Origin: Symbiodinium kawagutii
Taxonomy: Eukaryota; Sar; Dinophyceae; Suessiales; Symbiodiniaceae
Length of the DNA: 64,000 bases
NCBI GenBank assembly: GCA_009767595.1
Contig: VSDK01012844.1
Span: 488,121 to 552,120 of the forward strand
Reading direction: 5' to 3'
Numbering within the stretch: position 1 is the stretch's first letter; each line of letters begins with the position of its first letter. The translations under genes and the position numbers were made by a program. The notes beneath the pieces were generated by a model. That model was given only the letters and a program-made list of their open reading frames with translations. It made no database searches and was not told the origin of the DNA. Positions 43,028 through 54,260 of this stretch are shown one piece after another.

Positions 43028-43548
43028 GTGGAAGTTTCTATTGGCTGACTACGGTTATAGTGAACGTTTGGTTTACTTCACCATTGGCTGAACTATTGGT
43101 TTAGATACAGTACCAATCGCGAACTATTGGTTTACTATGGTGTTTGGTGAACTATTGGTTTACATCACACATCTATTGGTTGACTATGGCTTGCTATGGT
43201 GTACTATGGTTTACATATATTATATTGATTGTCTATTGTCATTGGTATATACTGGTCAACTATGGCTACAGGTGTTGTTGCAGGATCCTTTATATGGTTA
43301 TCTATGGTTTACTATGGTTATGGTTATATTTTCGGGGGGTTCTGTGATTGACTATGGTTTTGTGTGTTTTGTTTAGGAGACTTTTTGTATGGCTAACTAT
43401 GGTTGTTTAGAGTGATGAACTAGGGGTGACAACCACCAATAAGATCTAATTAGTTGGTGGTTTTGGACTTTTTTTTGACAGGGAATTATAGTGGTTCATA
43501 GTGGATGGAAAGCAGCAATACTGGTGAATCATGGTGAATCAACTACTA

Positions 43549-43640
43549 GTTGGGGGTTTCAATCATATTTCCCCCAATACTTGGGATGGTTAGTTGATTG
43601 ACTAATGAGTATTTTTTTCAGGGGAGCGAAACCACCGGCA
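43549..43640 (+). mobile_element. Family B element
   Basis: GGGGGTTTCAATCATATTTC ... GATTGACTAATGAGTATTTTTTTCAGG ... GCGAAACCACCGG. Ends are imperfect inverted repeats; the pyrimidine tract plus CAGG near the 3' end is shared by the family. Confidence 0.8.
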
Positions 43641-44309
43641 ATTGTAAATGCATGCATTTAGTATGCATTAAACATGGTTTAATTATCTACATATACATTG
43701 ATATCTATTATACGTGGATGTGTGTAATTGATTGAAGGTATTGCATGACACATGTGTTTGCATATATCTATGTCTATGTCTGTCTCTATAACTATCTATG
43801 TGCATATATATATATATATGATTATATATGTACACCGGATTGTCCTCAAAATCTTGTATACATACTGTTTGCGGAATCTATCATTATACTAATTAACCAT
43901 AGCCATGATACGGGTACAAGTAGAGGATGAAGAAAACCAGACACAAGAACACTCTGCGTGGATATATCTTTGGGTCGCACGTGCGGGTAAGCCATGTCAG
44001 TCGCCGTAACCCATGCCATGATTCATCGGAAAAGATCGGGAAACAGCTCCTGCTACCGACCCAGCTTTGCATCACATGTAGGCCAGGCGTACCAAACAGC
44101 CCATGTTTACCTGCTACACTGGTGCTATCTCAAGCACCCATCATTGCTGTGGTACACTGTGGAGGACTTGTTGATGAAAGAAGTCTGCCTGTCAGCATTT
44201 TTTCGATGCTTCAAAGCCCACTGATCTCCGGGTAACTGGTTCAGGTACTTTCTCTGCAGAGTTCACCAACAGATTTCTCACCAAGACCAGCACGGTGAAT
44301 AACTCACAT

Positions 44310-44419
44310 GGGGGTTCTTAAAGTTGGGAACCCCAAAAATGGATTGTTTATTTTAGTATTTAGTACCAATGGTTGATATTGGATGTTTGGTTGGGGGTCC
44401 GAGATTTTGCGAAACCACT
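44310..44419. mobile_element. Family A inverted-repeat element (diverged)
   Basis: GGGGGTTCTTAAAGTTGGGA ... GGGGGTCCGAGATTTTGCGAAACCAC. Confidence 0.75.
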
Positions 44420-44451
44420 ACGTGTTTTTGTTTTGAACCTTGAGTTTTTCT

Positions 44452-44481
44452 TCCAACTCTTCCAACTCTTCCAACTCTTCC
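44452..44481. repeat. TCTTCCAAC tandem repeat
   Basis: Four copies of a 9-base unit. Confidence 0.9.
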
Positions 44482-45060
44482 AAAATGCTGTTTGTTTGTC
44501 ACATTGAAGTTACTTCTGTTCGCGGGACGTTTTCTGACCGTCCGTGCTCTCGCGTGACAGCTTGTGAGGTGGATCATGAGGATGCACCAGCCGTGGCGGT
44601 AGCTTTTGTTCCGCGACAGCAGAGAGGGAAGTTGTTAAGGTTTTGACGTGTCCAGTGACCACCGGAGTCATGCGAGGTATACATGGGGGATAAGAGCACC
44701 AACCAAGAATGCAGAGAATGCCCAGGATTAAAGAGACATAGAACACCAACTAGTTAGTGTTTGATTCTTGGAAAGACTATCCAACAGTCAAATTGAAACA
44801 CGTTTTTTTCGAGAGCTAAGTACAGTTGGGCACTACTTGGAAGATCATTTCACCACATCCGAAGAGTTTCACCAGGATTGAAATGGCCCCTTTTGTTGGT
44901 ACCAAGATACCCTTGGCCAAGGGAACCTCCTAAACAGAGCCTCTCCCTGAGGTGACCGCAGCTGAACCCAGGCTGTTAAACATGGTGCGGTGAATCATTA
45001 GTAAAATCATCGGCATGCGGGCAATGAAAAGTGGTAGCAATGATATGGGGAAATCAATGC

Positions 45061-45157
45061 TGGTTGGTGGTTTGATTGACATTTTTTATTTTCCCTGGTG
45101 TTCACAAATGGTCGGTCGGTTGACTCATATTTTTCAGGAGTTGAAACCACCATCCAG
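45061..45157 (+). mobile_element. Family B element
   Basis: TGGTTGGTGGTTTGATTGAC ... CGGTTGACTCATATTTTTCAGG ... GTTGAAACCACCATCCAG. Confidence 0.85.
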
Positions 45158-45561
45158 AATGATGATCACAAGTGCTTGGACAAAACAAAGGGAACCCAAG
45201 GGAATGAGCAATGAGAGGCCATAAGAACTACAGGCAATCAACGATTGATAGTCTAACCACTTTCACAGCTTGGAACATAAACATCATGAGCCATCATTAT
45301 CCATGGCGTTGTGGGCCATTGTTTGCTTGAAGCATGATTCTCATGTTGTTGGTGATTCACGGATGTTGTTGGTTATCAATTGAATATTGTAAGCCAATGC
45401 ACGCTATACGTCTGATGATTCATAATGTTTTATCCAATCATCAGCCACTCTTCAAGTGGCTATAGGCTACATAGTCTATAAACTATAGTTCAGATAGAGC
45501 CAACTGAACAATCATAGCTAGAACCAACTTCACTAAGTCATTCTTTTAACATTTCTTCCAG

Positions 45562-45660
45562 GCATGTGACATCGACCCTGGTACTTCCCAAGGCGACCCG
45601 GTGCCCGCTGAGTCCTGGTCGCGGATCCATGTCCCACCAGGGACGGGCCCCAAGGATCTG
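45562..45660 (+). CDS. Unassigned plus-strand exon candidate
   Basis: A strong acceptor (CATTCTTTTAACATTTCTTC, CAG|GCATGT) is followed by a GC-rich open frame ACDIDPGTSQGDPVPAESWS RIHVPPGTG. The frame stays open to 45782. The 3' end is unknown and no family is recognised. Confidence 0.4.
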
Positions 45661-45958
45661 AGCTACCGCATGGAGCGGGCGGAGCTGGGCAACACTCGGC
45701 ACACGCGGTCCCTGTGCTCCTGCGCGCCCGCGCAGCGGTGTCGAGGCGGGGGATGGCAGGTCCCGGGGATGGGTGGGATATGACCGGGATGAGTTGTTCA
45801 TGTGTAGAGGGGTTGTACTATAACAGGGTCACCGATAACAGGGTTCATTTATAGGTGATTTATAGGGGGTTATAGAAGATAATGGTGAATTATAAGGGAT
45901 GCTCACCACTAGAACTTCTATACTCACCAACAAACTTTTGGTTAAACAGCTACTATAT

Positions 45959-46058
45959 GGGGTTTCTTGCCTTAGCAGACCCCAAAAATGGTGGTTTGTT
46001 ATTATCTAAATGGTAGTATGGGATGAATTGGCAGTACCCCTACTTTGAGAAATACCCA
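45959..46058. mobile_element. Family A inverted-repeat element (diverged)
   Basis: GGGGTTTCTTGCCTTAGCAG ... GCAGTACCCCTACTTTGAGAAATACCC. Confidence 0.7.
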
Positions 46059-46099
46059 TTTGACCCAAGAACTTGGAACACTTTGTTGGCATATCATGG

Positions 46100-47240
46100 G
46101 GCTGTTTGACTAACTCAGTCTATTGGCCGTTGAGGTAATCCTCTTTCGATCTCTTTCACCTGTTTTCTTGCGGAAGTGGTTGCGGCGCCAACCAAGGGCC
46201 TCCCGGGATTATCGTGGCTACGGTATGCAATGATTTTTTTGTCAAGTTTCCTACGTTTGAAAGGATTGTTCTTGTGGGCTTGTCTATGTTCATATCTCCA
46301 AAGAATGGTGTCCCAGATGAACATGAGTATGGTAGGGAGGGTGTACTGTATCACATGACTGGATAGGCGTGCACATTCGAGATTTTTTGTTCAGTCTGAG
46401 CAGGGAGTTCCCCAGGCTGGATTATGGCCTGGACAAGAATCACAGGTTGATTCCTGGACTGTTCGCAATTCCAATTCAATTGCTGGTGTTTGCCTTTAGC
46501 ATTCCTGGTTGAATCCCTAGTGTTTCTAGTTGATAAGCCTCATTTCGTTGCCAGTTGCGCTGAACATGTGGTTAGATCTTTGGTTTTCTTTCCGTTGAAG
46601 TGCTTGCGGGTAAGATCTGCGCATACCAGGAATTCTCAGCTAGAAATACCAAATGATTTGATCCTATCAAGTCAGGGTGTGTTGCAGCACTCTTCTGACA
46701 TCTCATGTCAGTGGGCTTTTTTTTCTAAGATGTCATCTTTGTAATGATAAGGAAAATAATTAACAAATCATTCAAATCAGGGTCTTTTCCCTTTGGGTAT
46801 TTCTTAGTGTCACCTTTCTCATGACTGTACTCAGTGTTAGCATGTGTTAGCTCTTCTCAGGGGCGGCTTTTCTCAGTGGCAGCTTTTTGACAGCTCTCCG
46901 TGCAACAAATGCAAGTTTGTTTCATCCGAAACTTCCCACTTCATCATCTTTGATCAGTTCCTTTTACCATTCAATCTTTTACGAACTAAGCAGTTGAATA
47001 TTCTGCACTTGAGTTTCTCTCCAAGTTCTTTGTTCATCTTCCTTGTTAGCATGTTCTGTTTGCACCCTGGGCACAGGGCCACCCGTGGCACCACCACGTG
47101 CCACCGCTCGCAGGTTTTGCCAGTTGGCGGAGCCACCAGCCAACGCCGCTGGCAGGTTTCGACGGTTGGCCCGCCCGTATCGAGGAGTTGTGCAGCAGCA
47201 CTTCGCAGGAGGTGCGCGGAACGGGAAGGTGCTGCGTAAC
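46100..47240. other. Region with weak ORFs on both strands
   Basis: The minus strand has CPGCKQNMLTRKMNKELGEK-type sequence at 46954-47136, an A/T-rich decayed ORF. The plus strand has GC-rich frames at 47050-47240 followed by TGT|GTAAGT, which could be an exon donor. No family recognised. Confidence 0.3.
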
Positions 47241-47335
47241 TTGTTGACCTGTCCTGTGTAAGTAAAACCTGTGGTCAGGTAAGGAGACTGATGAGTGATT
47301 CTGAGTGAAGCACTCTGGTTGATTAAAGGTGATTG

Positions 47336-47434
47336 TGGCTGGTATTTTTTGAACCTTTTTTCATGGTTTCATCAATATTTGGAATGGTTGGCTAAGCAAT
47401 GTGTTTTTCTTAGTGGGATTGCAACCATCAAGCA
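47336..47434 (+). mobile_element. Family B element (diverged)
   Basis: TGGCTGGTATTTTTTGAACC ... GTTGGCTAAGCAATGTGTTTTTCTTAG ... GATTGCAACCATCAAGCAG. Confidence 0.65.
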
Positions 47435-48015
47435 GATGTGCGAACCAACATGTAAGTAGTAAGGTCGAGTTTTGAATTCTGAAGCGTGATGAGTTTGGTC
47501 GATCATTGAACCATTCAGATGACTGTCATGACTGTCACCTGGTGCCCATGGTTAATGACGATCAGAGCCATGCTTACCATGATGACCCGATGAATGTTGT
47601 TGGCAGGGAATAGTAATACAACTCATGACCAGCTTCAACTGTTCATCAACAGTCTAATATTCATGATCATCATCATCAAGATGATTTTCATCATTATCAT
47701 CATGCTGATGATCATATGCATGTTTGTTTTGATCATCACAATTGACCATCATCAAAAACCATCATCAACCGGACACAGTAACCATGATGTAAGTGGCCAT
47801 GCTGAATATAATGAATATGGCAGTATTACATGTTTTTCCTTGCGCAGTTGGTTGGTACAATGACCAATAGTTTGAGAGGTCAAAATGCCCTTCGCTGGTG
47901 TTCTTAGCCGTGAGGATCAGTCATGATTGACCCTTGATGAATTGTGAAATAATAGCTATCCCTAGCCATTTGGTTGGTTGGTTCCTCACCAGTACCAAAT
48001 TTTCTCCAACCATTT

Positions 48016-48141
48016 GGTGGTTTCTGAAAATAGGGTACTCCCAGGTATCATCTCGTACATTAGATCATTTATGGTAATAATCAGTTAGATTTATACTTAA
48101 TCAACCCATTCTTTGAAGGTTCCCGATTTCGAGAAACCACC
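48016..48141. mobile_element. Family A inverted-repeat element (long copy)
   Basis: GGTGGTTTCTGAAAATAGGG ... GGTTCCCGATTTCGAGAAACCACC. About 20 bases longer than the type copy. Confidence 0.85.
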
Positions 48142-48950
48142 ATGTTGTTTCTCCAGGATAAAAAAATTGCCAAACAGAGCATTCACCTGACCGGACAGCT
48201 TCTGAACAGCAGAGCAGGACCACATGCAGCAAGCACAAGGGGCGATCAGAAAAACCCCATGTGGCTGTCAAGCTTTTGCGTATGATTCTGTATCCATATC
48301 CATCCTCATGTAGATTGTCAGCATCGTTGACGCTGGTTCATTTCCCATTCGTTCTTTAATGTTGCTGATATAATGCACACTGCGTATGTGCCAAGCCGCG
48401 TAATGTTGGTGCATGTTTTAGACTGATTGCTGCAACAGGTACTCGAACATGCTTTCAGTCTTGAACATATCACTAAAGTATCTATCTACCTGCATTTGCC
48501 CAAACTACGAACCATGATCAACCGGTATAAGCCAATGGTTGAGCATCAATCGTTCTTGGCCATTCTTAAGCTTTTTTGACCAGCAATACGCACAGATTTG
48601 CCATTGATCCCTGACCAATCATCAACCATCAGGATCATCCATTAACCAATTCTGCTACCCCCTCGCCATCTTTCAACAACTAAATCAACTCTCAATAACC
48701 ATACTGTGTTTCCATGAATAATCCGCACATTAAGATGAATCAACCGTTATTTCTTAGGGATTCCCTTTACAAGGGATTAACCAGCTTCACCAGTTCTCCC
48801 TAATGAACCAGCTAGTGAAACCCGAAACAACCATTAAGATTCCACAAGCAGCTTCTTAACCCTTACTGAACATTAAATCCATCAGTTCAGCACAACCAAG
48901 CACCAACTCATCAAGTCATCAGCCCTCCCAACTGGTTGAGATCCCCTGCC

Positions 48951-49087
48951 ATGGCGCATGACGCCACACACACCGCGGGCGACATGGATGGGCCGCGGCA
49001 GTGCCGCTTCTGCCTGGGTGACGACTCCAGTAGCGCCTTCGTGGCGCCATGTGAATGCCGTGGCGGACAACGCTGGGTGCACCTGGC
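48951..49087 (+). CDS. RING-CH exon 1 (start codon)
   Basis: Begins MAHDATHTAGDMDGPRQC and contains CRFCLGDDSSSAFVAPCECR and GGQRWVHL. ATG lies in CCATGG. The donor CTGGC|GCGCCT is GC type; GC plus G of exon 2 makes Ala before CLRRWQ. Confidence 0.9.
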
Positions 49088-49789
49088 GCGCCTTGGAGGT
49101 TGATGTGGCGAGCTGGGTCAAGCAGCAGTTAACCAACCAATAACAATAGTGAAGTTAACTGGCCAATAGTAATAGTAGGGGACAACAACTAGCAGCTATA
49201 GGGGATATACCAGCTAAATATGGCTATGGGTCAATATCAACCAACCAACTAATGGAGGATTTACCAACAATCATAAGGGAAGACAATGGTTAATGATGGG
49301 GGAAGCAGGGGTACGGGGTTTTGACCCACAGCCAGTCTAATAACTACAGCAGCAGTTAACCAACCAATGGTTATAACTGTGGTTGACCGGCTATATAACT
49401 ATAGCAGCAGTTAAGTATAACTAGGTTGACCGGCTGCATGGTTAATGGTTAATGATAGGGGGAGACTAACCAAACAATAGTAGGGGATATACCAGCTACA
49501 ACCGGCTATGGGTCAATATGTATCAACCAACTGATGGGAGTTAGTAACCAACAAAACTATAGGGAAAACAGCCTGGTTAATGATGGGGAACCAGGGGTAC
49601 GGGGTGGATTGACCCACAGCTATTTGGAACTGATGTTGAAACGATGGTCTACTAGTGACGATTGAAGATGGCTAACTCATGATGGCTAATTTTGCTGGTG
49701 GATGAATGCAGATGATGAGTTGATGCTGAAAGGACTGTTGAAAGGATGATGGTCTACATGATGGCTAAAGTCATGGTGATGAAGATGAA

Positions 49790-49853
<64 letters not shown>

Positions 49854-52440
49854 GGTTGAAAATGGTGTGAATTGATGGTGCAAATACGGGTAGATGTTGG
49901 GTATGTTGTTTATAAATTACCCAACCAGTGGTCCACCGATGAAGATGGTGGGTAAATGATTACTGTAGTATGATGGGCAAAATGATGCTGGAAGAATGAT
50001 GGTTATATTGGTTGATGATTGTGTTTTGAAATGATGATCTACTGATGTTCTACTGATGATTGAATATGATAGGACTCTGGTGATAGGTAACTGATAGGTA
50101 CCTGATGGTGATGAGCTGGCCATGAGGGACGCTTCACCGTCAATTGATTGCTCAAGCAATTAGGGACAGACAATGGGTGGCATGATGGTTAAAAGGAGGC
50201 CGAAGTGATGATGGTTCAGTGATGATTGAAATAATCGTGCAAAAAAAGGCAGGAATTCAAGGGCTTGATCGCGGTGAATATAACCCAAGGAGCAGGATAA
50301 ACAGCATTACTAGAGTGGTTTATTGATAACTGGCTGGTTTCAAACATTTTGTATTTTCCCTAGTAATGATTAACAAATGGTTGGTTGACTGATATGTTTC
50401 ATAGGGGTTGAAACCACAAACCAGATAAGGATGTACAATCACAAGCAGTGGTAGCGTTTCATATCTATTCCAGCCAACATCCCAGCTGGGGTTGCCGGTC
50501 ATACCGTAAGCGTCCCACACATGAGCTATATAACATTGTATTTGTGCCTTCTCATGAAACCTGCGACCTAGGTGGGGGATATCATTTTGAAGTCGGAGCA
50601 ATGTTGCATCCAGGTGGTGTTTTGCAAACTCATGTTTTGTCTACTTCGTGGTTTCACCACCGAAATGACATTGTCTTAGTTCCTCCTACCTCATCAGATA
50701 TAGAGTGCATCGGATCAACCAGTCGCGAAGGCAAAATCACACAGCACCTGAAGAGACACTCCGGCACAGATTGTCACAGATGAATCTTGTAGATGAAGCA
50801 ACAAATATGAGGACAGCTGCACATTAATCCTATTGATATAATCTTCTAGCAGCAAGGAGGGCGATAACTCAGACCGAGTAGGATGTATCGAAATGAGTCG
50901 ATACGGTATGATACGGTCATAGATCAACATCCATAGGTCAAAATAATGTTGATTAGCTACTAGCTACATGTAGATGTTTATAAGCTACCTGTGGTCGGTA
51001 TCCTATGGCTACAGGGTGTTTACCATCCATAGCTCACCTACCAACTCTGAGTTACATCCAGCCTTCTGGTTGAGGATATCCAGGAACATGTGGCGCATTC
51101 GAGGTGTTTGCGACGCTGGCAGCGGTCCATTTTGGTGACTCAACCAACACATCCAGCATTGATCCAGGTACGCTCACTGGGCTTCGATGTGTTGGTGAGC
51201 TAGTTGGTCCATCGACCAGTGCTTGTTTGGTTTGCGTGCTTGTTTGGTCCAACCAATGGTTAATGGGTAATAGTAGGGGACAACAACTAGCAGCTATAGG
51301 GGATATACCAGCTAAATATGGCTATGGGTCAATATTAACCAACCAATAATGGGGGACAATGACCAACAATAATAAGGAAAACAACGGTTCATAATGAGGG
51401 AACCAAGGGTACGGGGTTTTGACCCACAGCCATTTGTTCATCGGCCAGTTGCTTGTTTCGTTGGTTGGCGGGCGGCTTGCGTAGTCGATCAGCCGCAATT
51501 GTTGCCGCTAGATTTTGATTGGTAAGCATCTTATTCAACATGATGAAGAGTTTTTTTCTCGCCGGCCATCATGCATGTTGGCCACTGACCATCATCGTGG
51601 ATCTGCCACTACAACCAAATTCCTGTAGCTGGAGACCACGTGACCACTGGACTAATGTGGACTACAGTTGCCGCAGTGATTGTCGATCACTGTTGCGATT
51701 CGTCATGATCTATTAATGATGCTTAATATGGATTAGAATCAGTTTCTCATTGTTGATAATAGCGAATACTCTCTGGAAAACTAACCTGGCTATGGAAAAT
51801 CCACCATTTATAGGTGTTTCCCGCGGTTTTACTATAACATATGGTCAAAATCCATTGCCGGGTTAGCTCACCGGAGCGTACTACCTGGTTGATATCTGGT
51901 GGGTACTGTAGGTATTGCTGCTTCATCCTGGTGGACCTGCTATTGCTGGGGATGGCCATGGCTTCACCGGTCGGTGTCCACCCCACTTCTGGGAACCATC
52001 TGCAGGAGCTACAGCCACAACATGCCACAACAGTTGGGCGATAGCACAGGACTTCAACAGTATGATGAGATGCTAGAGCACGACTTACCCTGCGATGATC
52101 ATCAAGGTAGAGACTGATACTGGTAGATTTTTTTGTCATGATGGACCATGAATTATAGGTAAATGACCTGTGATAAGTAGCAACAGTGGTCTAATCATCA
52201 TCTGACCATGCGTCAACCACAATTAATCATTTAACCACATTAACTATCACTCATTTTGTTCCTTCACCATTTCCAACCACCAATCCTGGTTGACCATGCC
52301 ATGCACAACCACCAACCCCATGGCCATCTCCCGTTGGGCAGGAAGATCGCCGCATCACTCACTGCCAAGTCTGCCTTTCACGCCTGTCCTGTCCCGTGCT
52401 TTCGAGACGCGAGATGATGTTGCAGTTTACTGGGGCAGAG
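48951..52440 (+). CDS. RING-CH (MARCH-type) zinc-finger protein, putative E3 ubiquitin ligase, 5' part
   Basis: RING-CH domains recruit E2 enzymes and are usually in membrane-bound ubiquitin ligases. Three exons give a start codon at 48951 and a full C4HC3 ligand set: C18-x2-C21, C34-x-C36, H44-x2-C47 (WVHLACLRRWQ), then HCQVC about 27 residues later. Spacing C36-x7-H44-x2-C47 is exactly that of RING-CH and distinguishes it from classical RING and PHD. Exon joins are GC|AG then GT|AG. The sequence after the finger (REMMLQFTGAE) resembles the RxEMM-x-x-FTG segment I recall from algal RING-CH proteins. Downstream exons and transmembrane helices are not identified with certainty; candidates lie at 55.1-63.1 kb. 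Confidence 0.88.
49170..49334 (+). repeat. Duplicated segment, copy 1 (contains a family D element)
   Basis: TAGTAGGGGACAACAACTAG continuing through the family D element (49221-49334). Matches 51268-51432 nearly base for base. A partial third copy is at 49480-49621. Confidence 0.88.
49221..49334 (+). mobile_element. Family D inverted-repeat element
   Basis: TGGCTATGGGTCAATATCAA ... GGGGTTTTGACCCACAGCCA. Confidence 0.92.
49503..49621 (+). mobile_element. Family D inverted-repeat element
   Basis: CGGCTATGGGTCAATATGTA ... GGGTGGATTGACCCACAGC. Confidence 0.9.
49785..49855. repeat. (GAT)n microsatellite
   Basis: About 22 ATG/GAT units inside RING-CH intron 1. Gives the poly-His chance ORF on the minus strand. 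Confidence 0.97.
50331..50424 (+). mobile_element. Family B element
   Basis: TGGCTGGTTTCAAACATTTT ... GGTTGGTTGACTGATATGTTTCATAGG ... GTTGAAACCACAAACCAG, in RING-CH intron 1. Confidence 0.85.
51104..51167 (+). CDS. RING-CH exon 2
   Basis: Encodes CLRRWQRSILVTQPTHPALI Q. Acceptor CGAG|GTGTTT, canonical donor CAG|GTACGC. Confidence 0.9.
51268..51432 (+). repeat. Duplicated segment, copy 2 (contains a family D element)
   Basis: Second copy of the 165-bp segment at 49170. The family D part is 51319-51432. Confidence 0.88.
51775..51875. mobile_element. Family C inverted-repeat element
   Basis: GGAAAACTAACCTGGCTATG ... AAAATCCATTGCCGGGTTAG. Confidence 0.75.
52342..52437 (+). CDS. RING-CH exon 3
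   Basis: Encodes EDRRITHCQVCLSRLSCPVL SRREMMLQFTGA. Acceptor GCAG|GAAGAT in phase 0. The 3' end is uncertain; GCA|GAGTTC would be a GA donor. Confidence 0.82.
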
Positions 52441-53377
52441 TTCCATGGTGGAAAGGGCGCGGCTAGGACAACTGGGAGGAGTCTCGGTGTTCTTTTTTGA
52501 TAGGGAGAGCCGTGGGTTTTTCTATGGTTAACTAGGATTAATTAAAGATGTGACAAACTATGGGGAGTAAACAACAAGCTTGTTGGTGGTTTTCCCCAGT
52601 ATTGTCATAGTATAGACTATTATTGTCAACCAGTCTTTAGGAAAGCAGCAATTATTGTGCATTTTCCCGGCAGGATTTGGGATGGTCAATTGATGCACGA
52701 ATATTGCTGGGATGGGTTAAAACAACTACCAAGCAGATGAGTTATGGCAGATCTGATCATCACCTGAACTTTGACAACTGATCCAATTGAAGCTCATTTC
52801 CGTTGACTCTCAATTGGTTTCCCAATGACCAATCACAACTTCTCAGCTGGTTTCCCAATGACTTGCTAAGCTGAGCAGCTGATGGTTTTCGCCATCCTTT
52901 GGTGCCTCTGAGGTTAGCCAACCTGGTGCAGGAGCAGAGCTTGATTGTCTCTTCCAAGGCTTAACGACGAGCTTAGCCAAGTCGTTCCGATGGAAAGCAT
53001 GGGTGACATAGGAAAGGCTGCGGTTGATTCATAGGAATTTTTAGAGGTTTGAACCATTGATAATGGTTAACAATGAAGGATATATGGGATTTTCTACGGT
53101 GAACCATGGTTTTTTTCTAGGAGACTAAAACGGTTAATGATGGCGGAGAATAACCATCAATAATGGTTGAGTAGCTATTATATGGTAGTTTCTTAAGATA
53201 GGGAGCCCCAATGAGAAACACCCACAGAGGAGATAAGACATAGTTTGCCATGTGTTTTTTTCTTCAAGAGGAAGACAATCGAGTTTTAGTCATTGTTTGT
53301 TTTGAAAGCAGCTACACAGATGCGTAGGGTTTTAGCACGGTTTAGCATAGTGTATGTTGACTGGCTTTATGCGTGGA

Positions 53378-53410
53378 TATGTTTGGATATGTTTGGATAT
53401 GTTTGGATGA
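53378..53410. repeat. 10-bp repeat GGATATGTTT, three copies
   Basis: GGATATGTTTGGATATGTTTGGATATGTTTGGATG in plus orientation. Confidence 0.9.
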
Positions 53411-53640
53411 ATGGATTGAGACAAGATGATAGCGGATTGACTCGAGTTGCGAAGCGGCGAAGCGCTTGCAGCGGGTCAAAAGATGCTTCACTGATCAACA
53501 ACTGCATTTCACAAGTGAAGTTCCCCCAAAACACAATACTTGGCCTAGAAGGGCCGGCCCAAATGGTGACTTTTGTCCCAAGAAAGTAGCAAATGGTGAC
53601 TATGGCCTGAAGCTTTCAACTGAACCAGTATGTGAAGCGT

Positions 53641-53689
53641 ATCATGGCCCATCATGGCCCATCATGGCCCATCATGGCCCATCATGGCC

Positions 53690-53739
<50 letters not shown>

Positions 53740-53740
53740 A
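53641..53740. repeat. 10-bp repeat ATCATGGCCC (x5) followed by (ATC)n
   Basis: Five perfect decamers lead directly into about 16 ATC units. The decamer shares its ATCAT end with the trinucleotide run. Confidence 0.95.
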
Positions 53741-54199
53741 TGAGACCAACCATTAATACTAGCAACAGCAAGTTTCCTGGTTGAAATGTGCTCATAAGAA
53801 CTGATTTAGCCCCGTTCTTGGATTCCCTGTTCAGCAGCAGTCGGATGATAGCAACATGGAACTACCATATTGTGCCATGGCAGCCAACAGTCAGACAAGC
53901 TGAACCCAGCGGTCAGGCTTGGTCAGATGCCCTCAGCATGAGATTGCAACAGCACCGCGATCGGCACAGCATTTACAATTCAGTTCAATGGGGTCGAATC
54001 TCAGCCGAGCGTTGTGGGGAGGAAATGATGTGGAGGCCTGGACTGACAAAAGTACAAGATTGAAGCAACTTGATATATGGTCCTGAGGATATCTCAGCCA
54101 CAGAGCTCCACACCCATCACACCCATCATACCGATACCCACAATCATCCTGTCCAGACAACTGTGATTTTATCATTCTCAGTCACAATGAACCCCCTTG

Positions 54200-54260
54200 A
54201 TTTCTATTCAAATGTCGGTCAGTGATTGACCAGTGATTGACCAGTGATAGACCAGTCAGA
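54200..54260. repeat. GATTGACCAGT short repeat
   Basis: Three to four copies of an 11-base unit (CAGTGATTGAC). The flanking sequence mirrors itself at 54270-54320 (inverted copy of CAACCCCTTGATTTCTATTC). Confidence 0.75.

Noticed and set aside
49686..49883. Poly-His minus-strand ORF
   Set aside because: Translation of the (GAT)n microsatellite.
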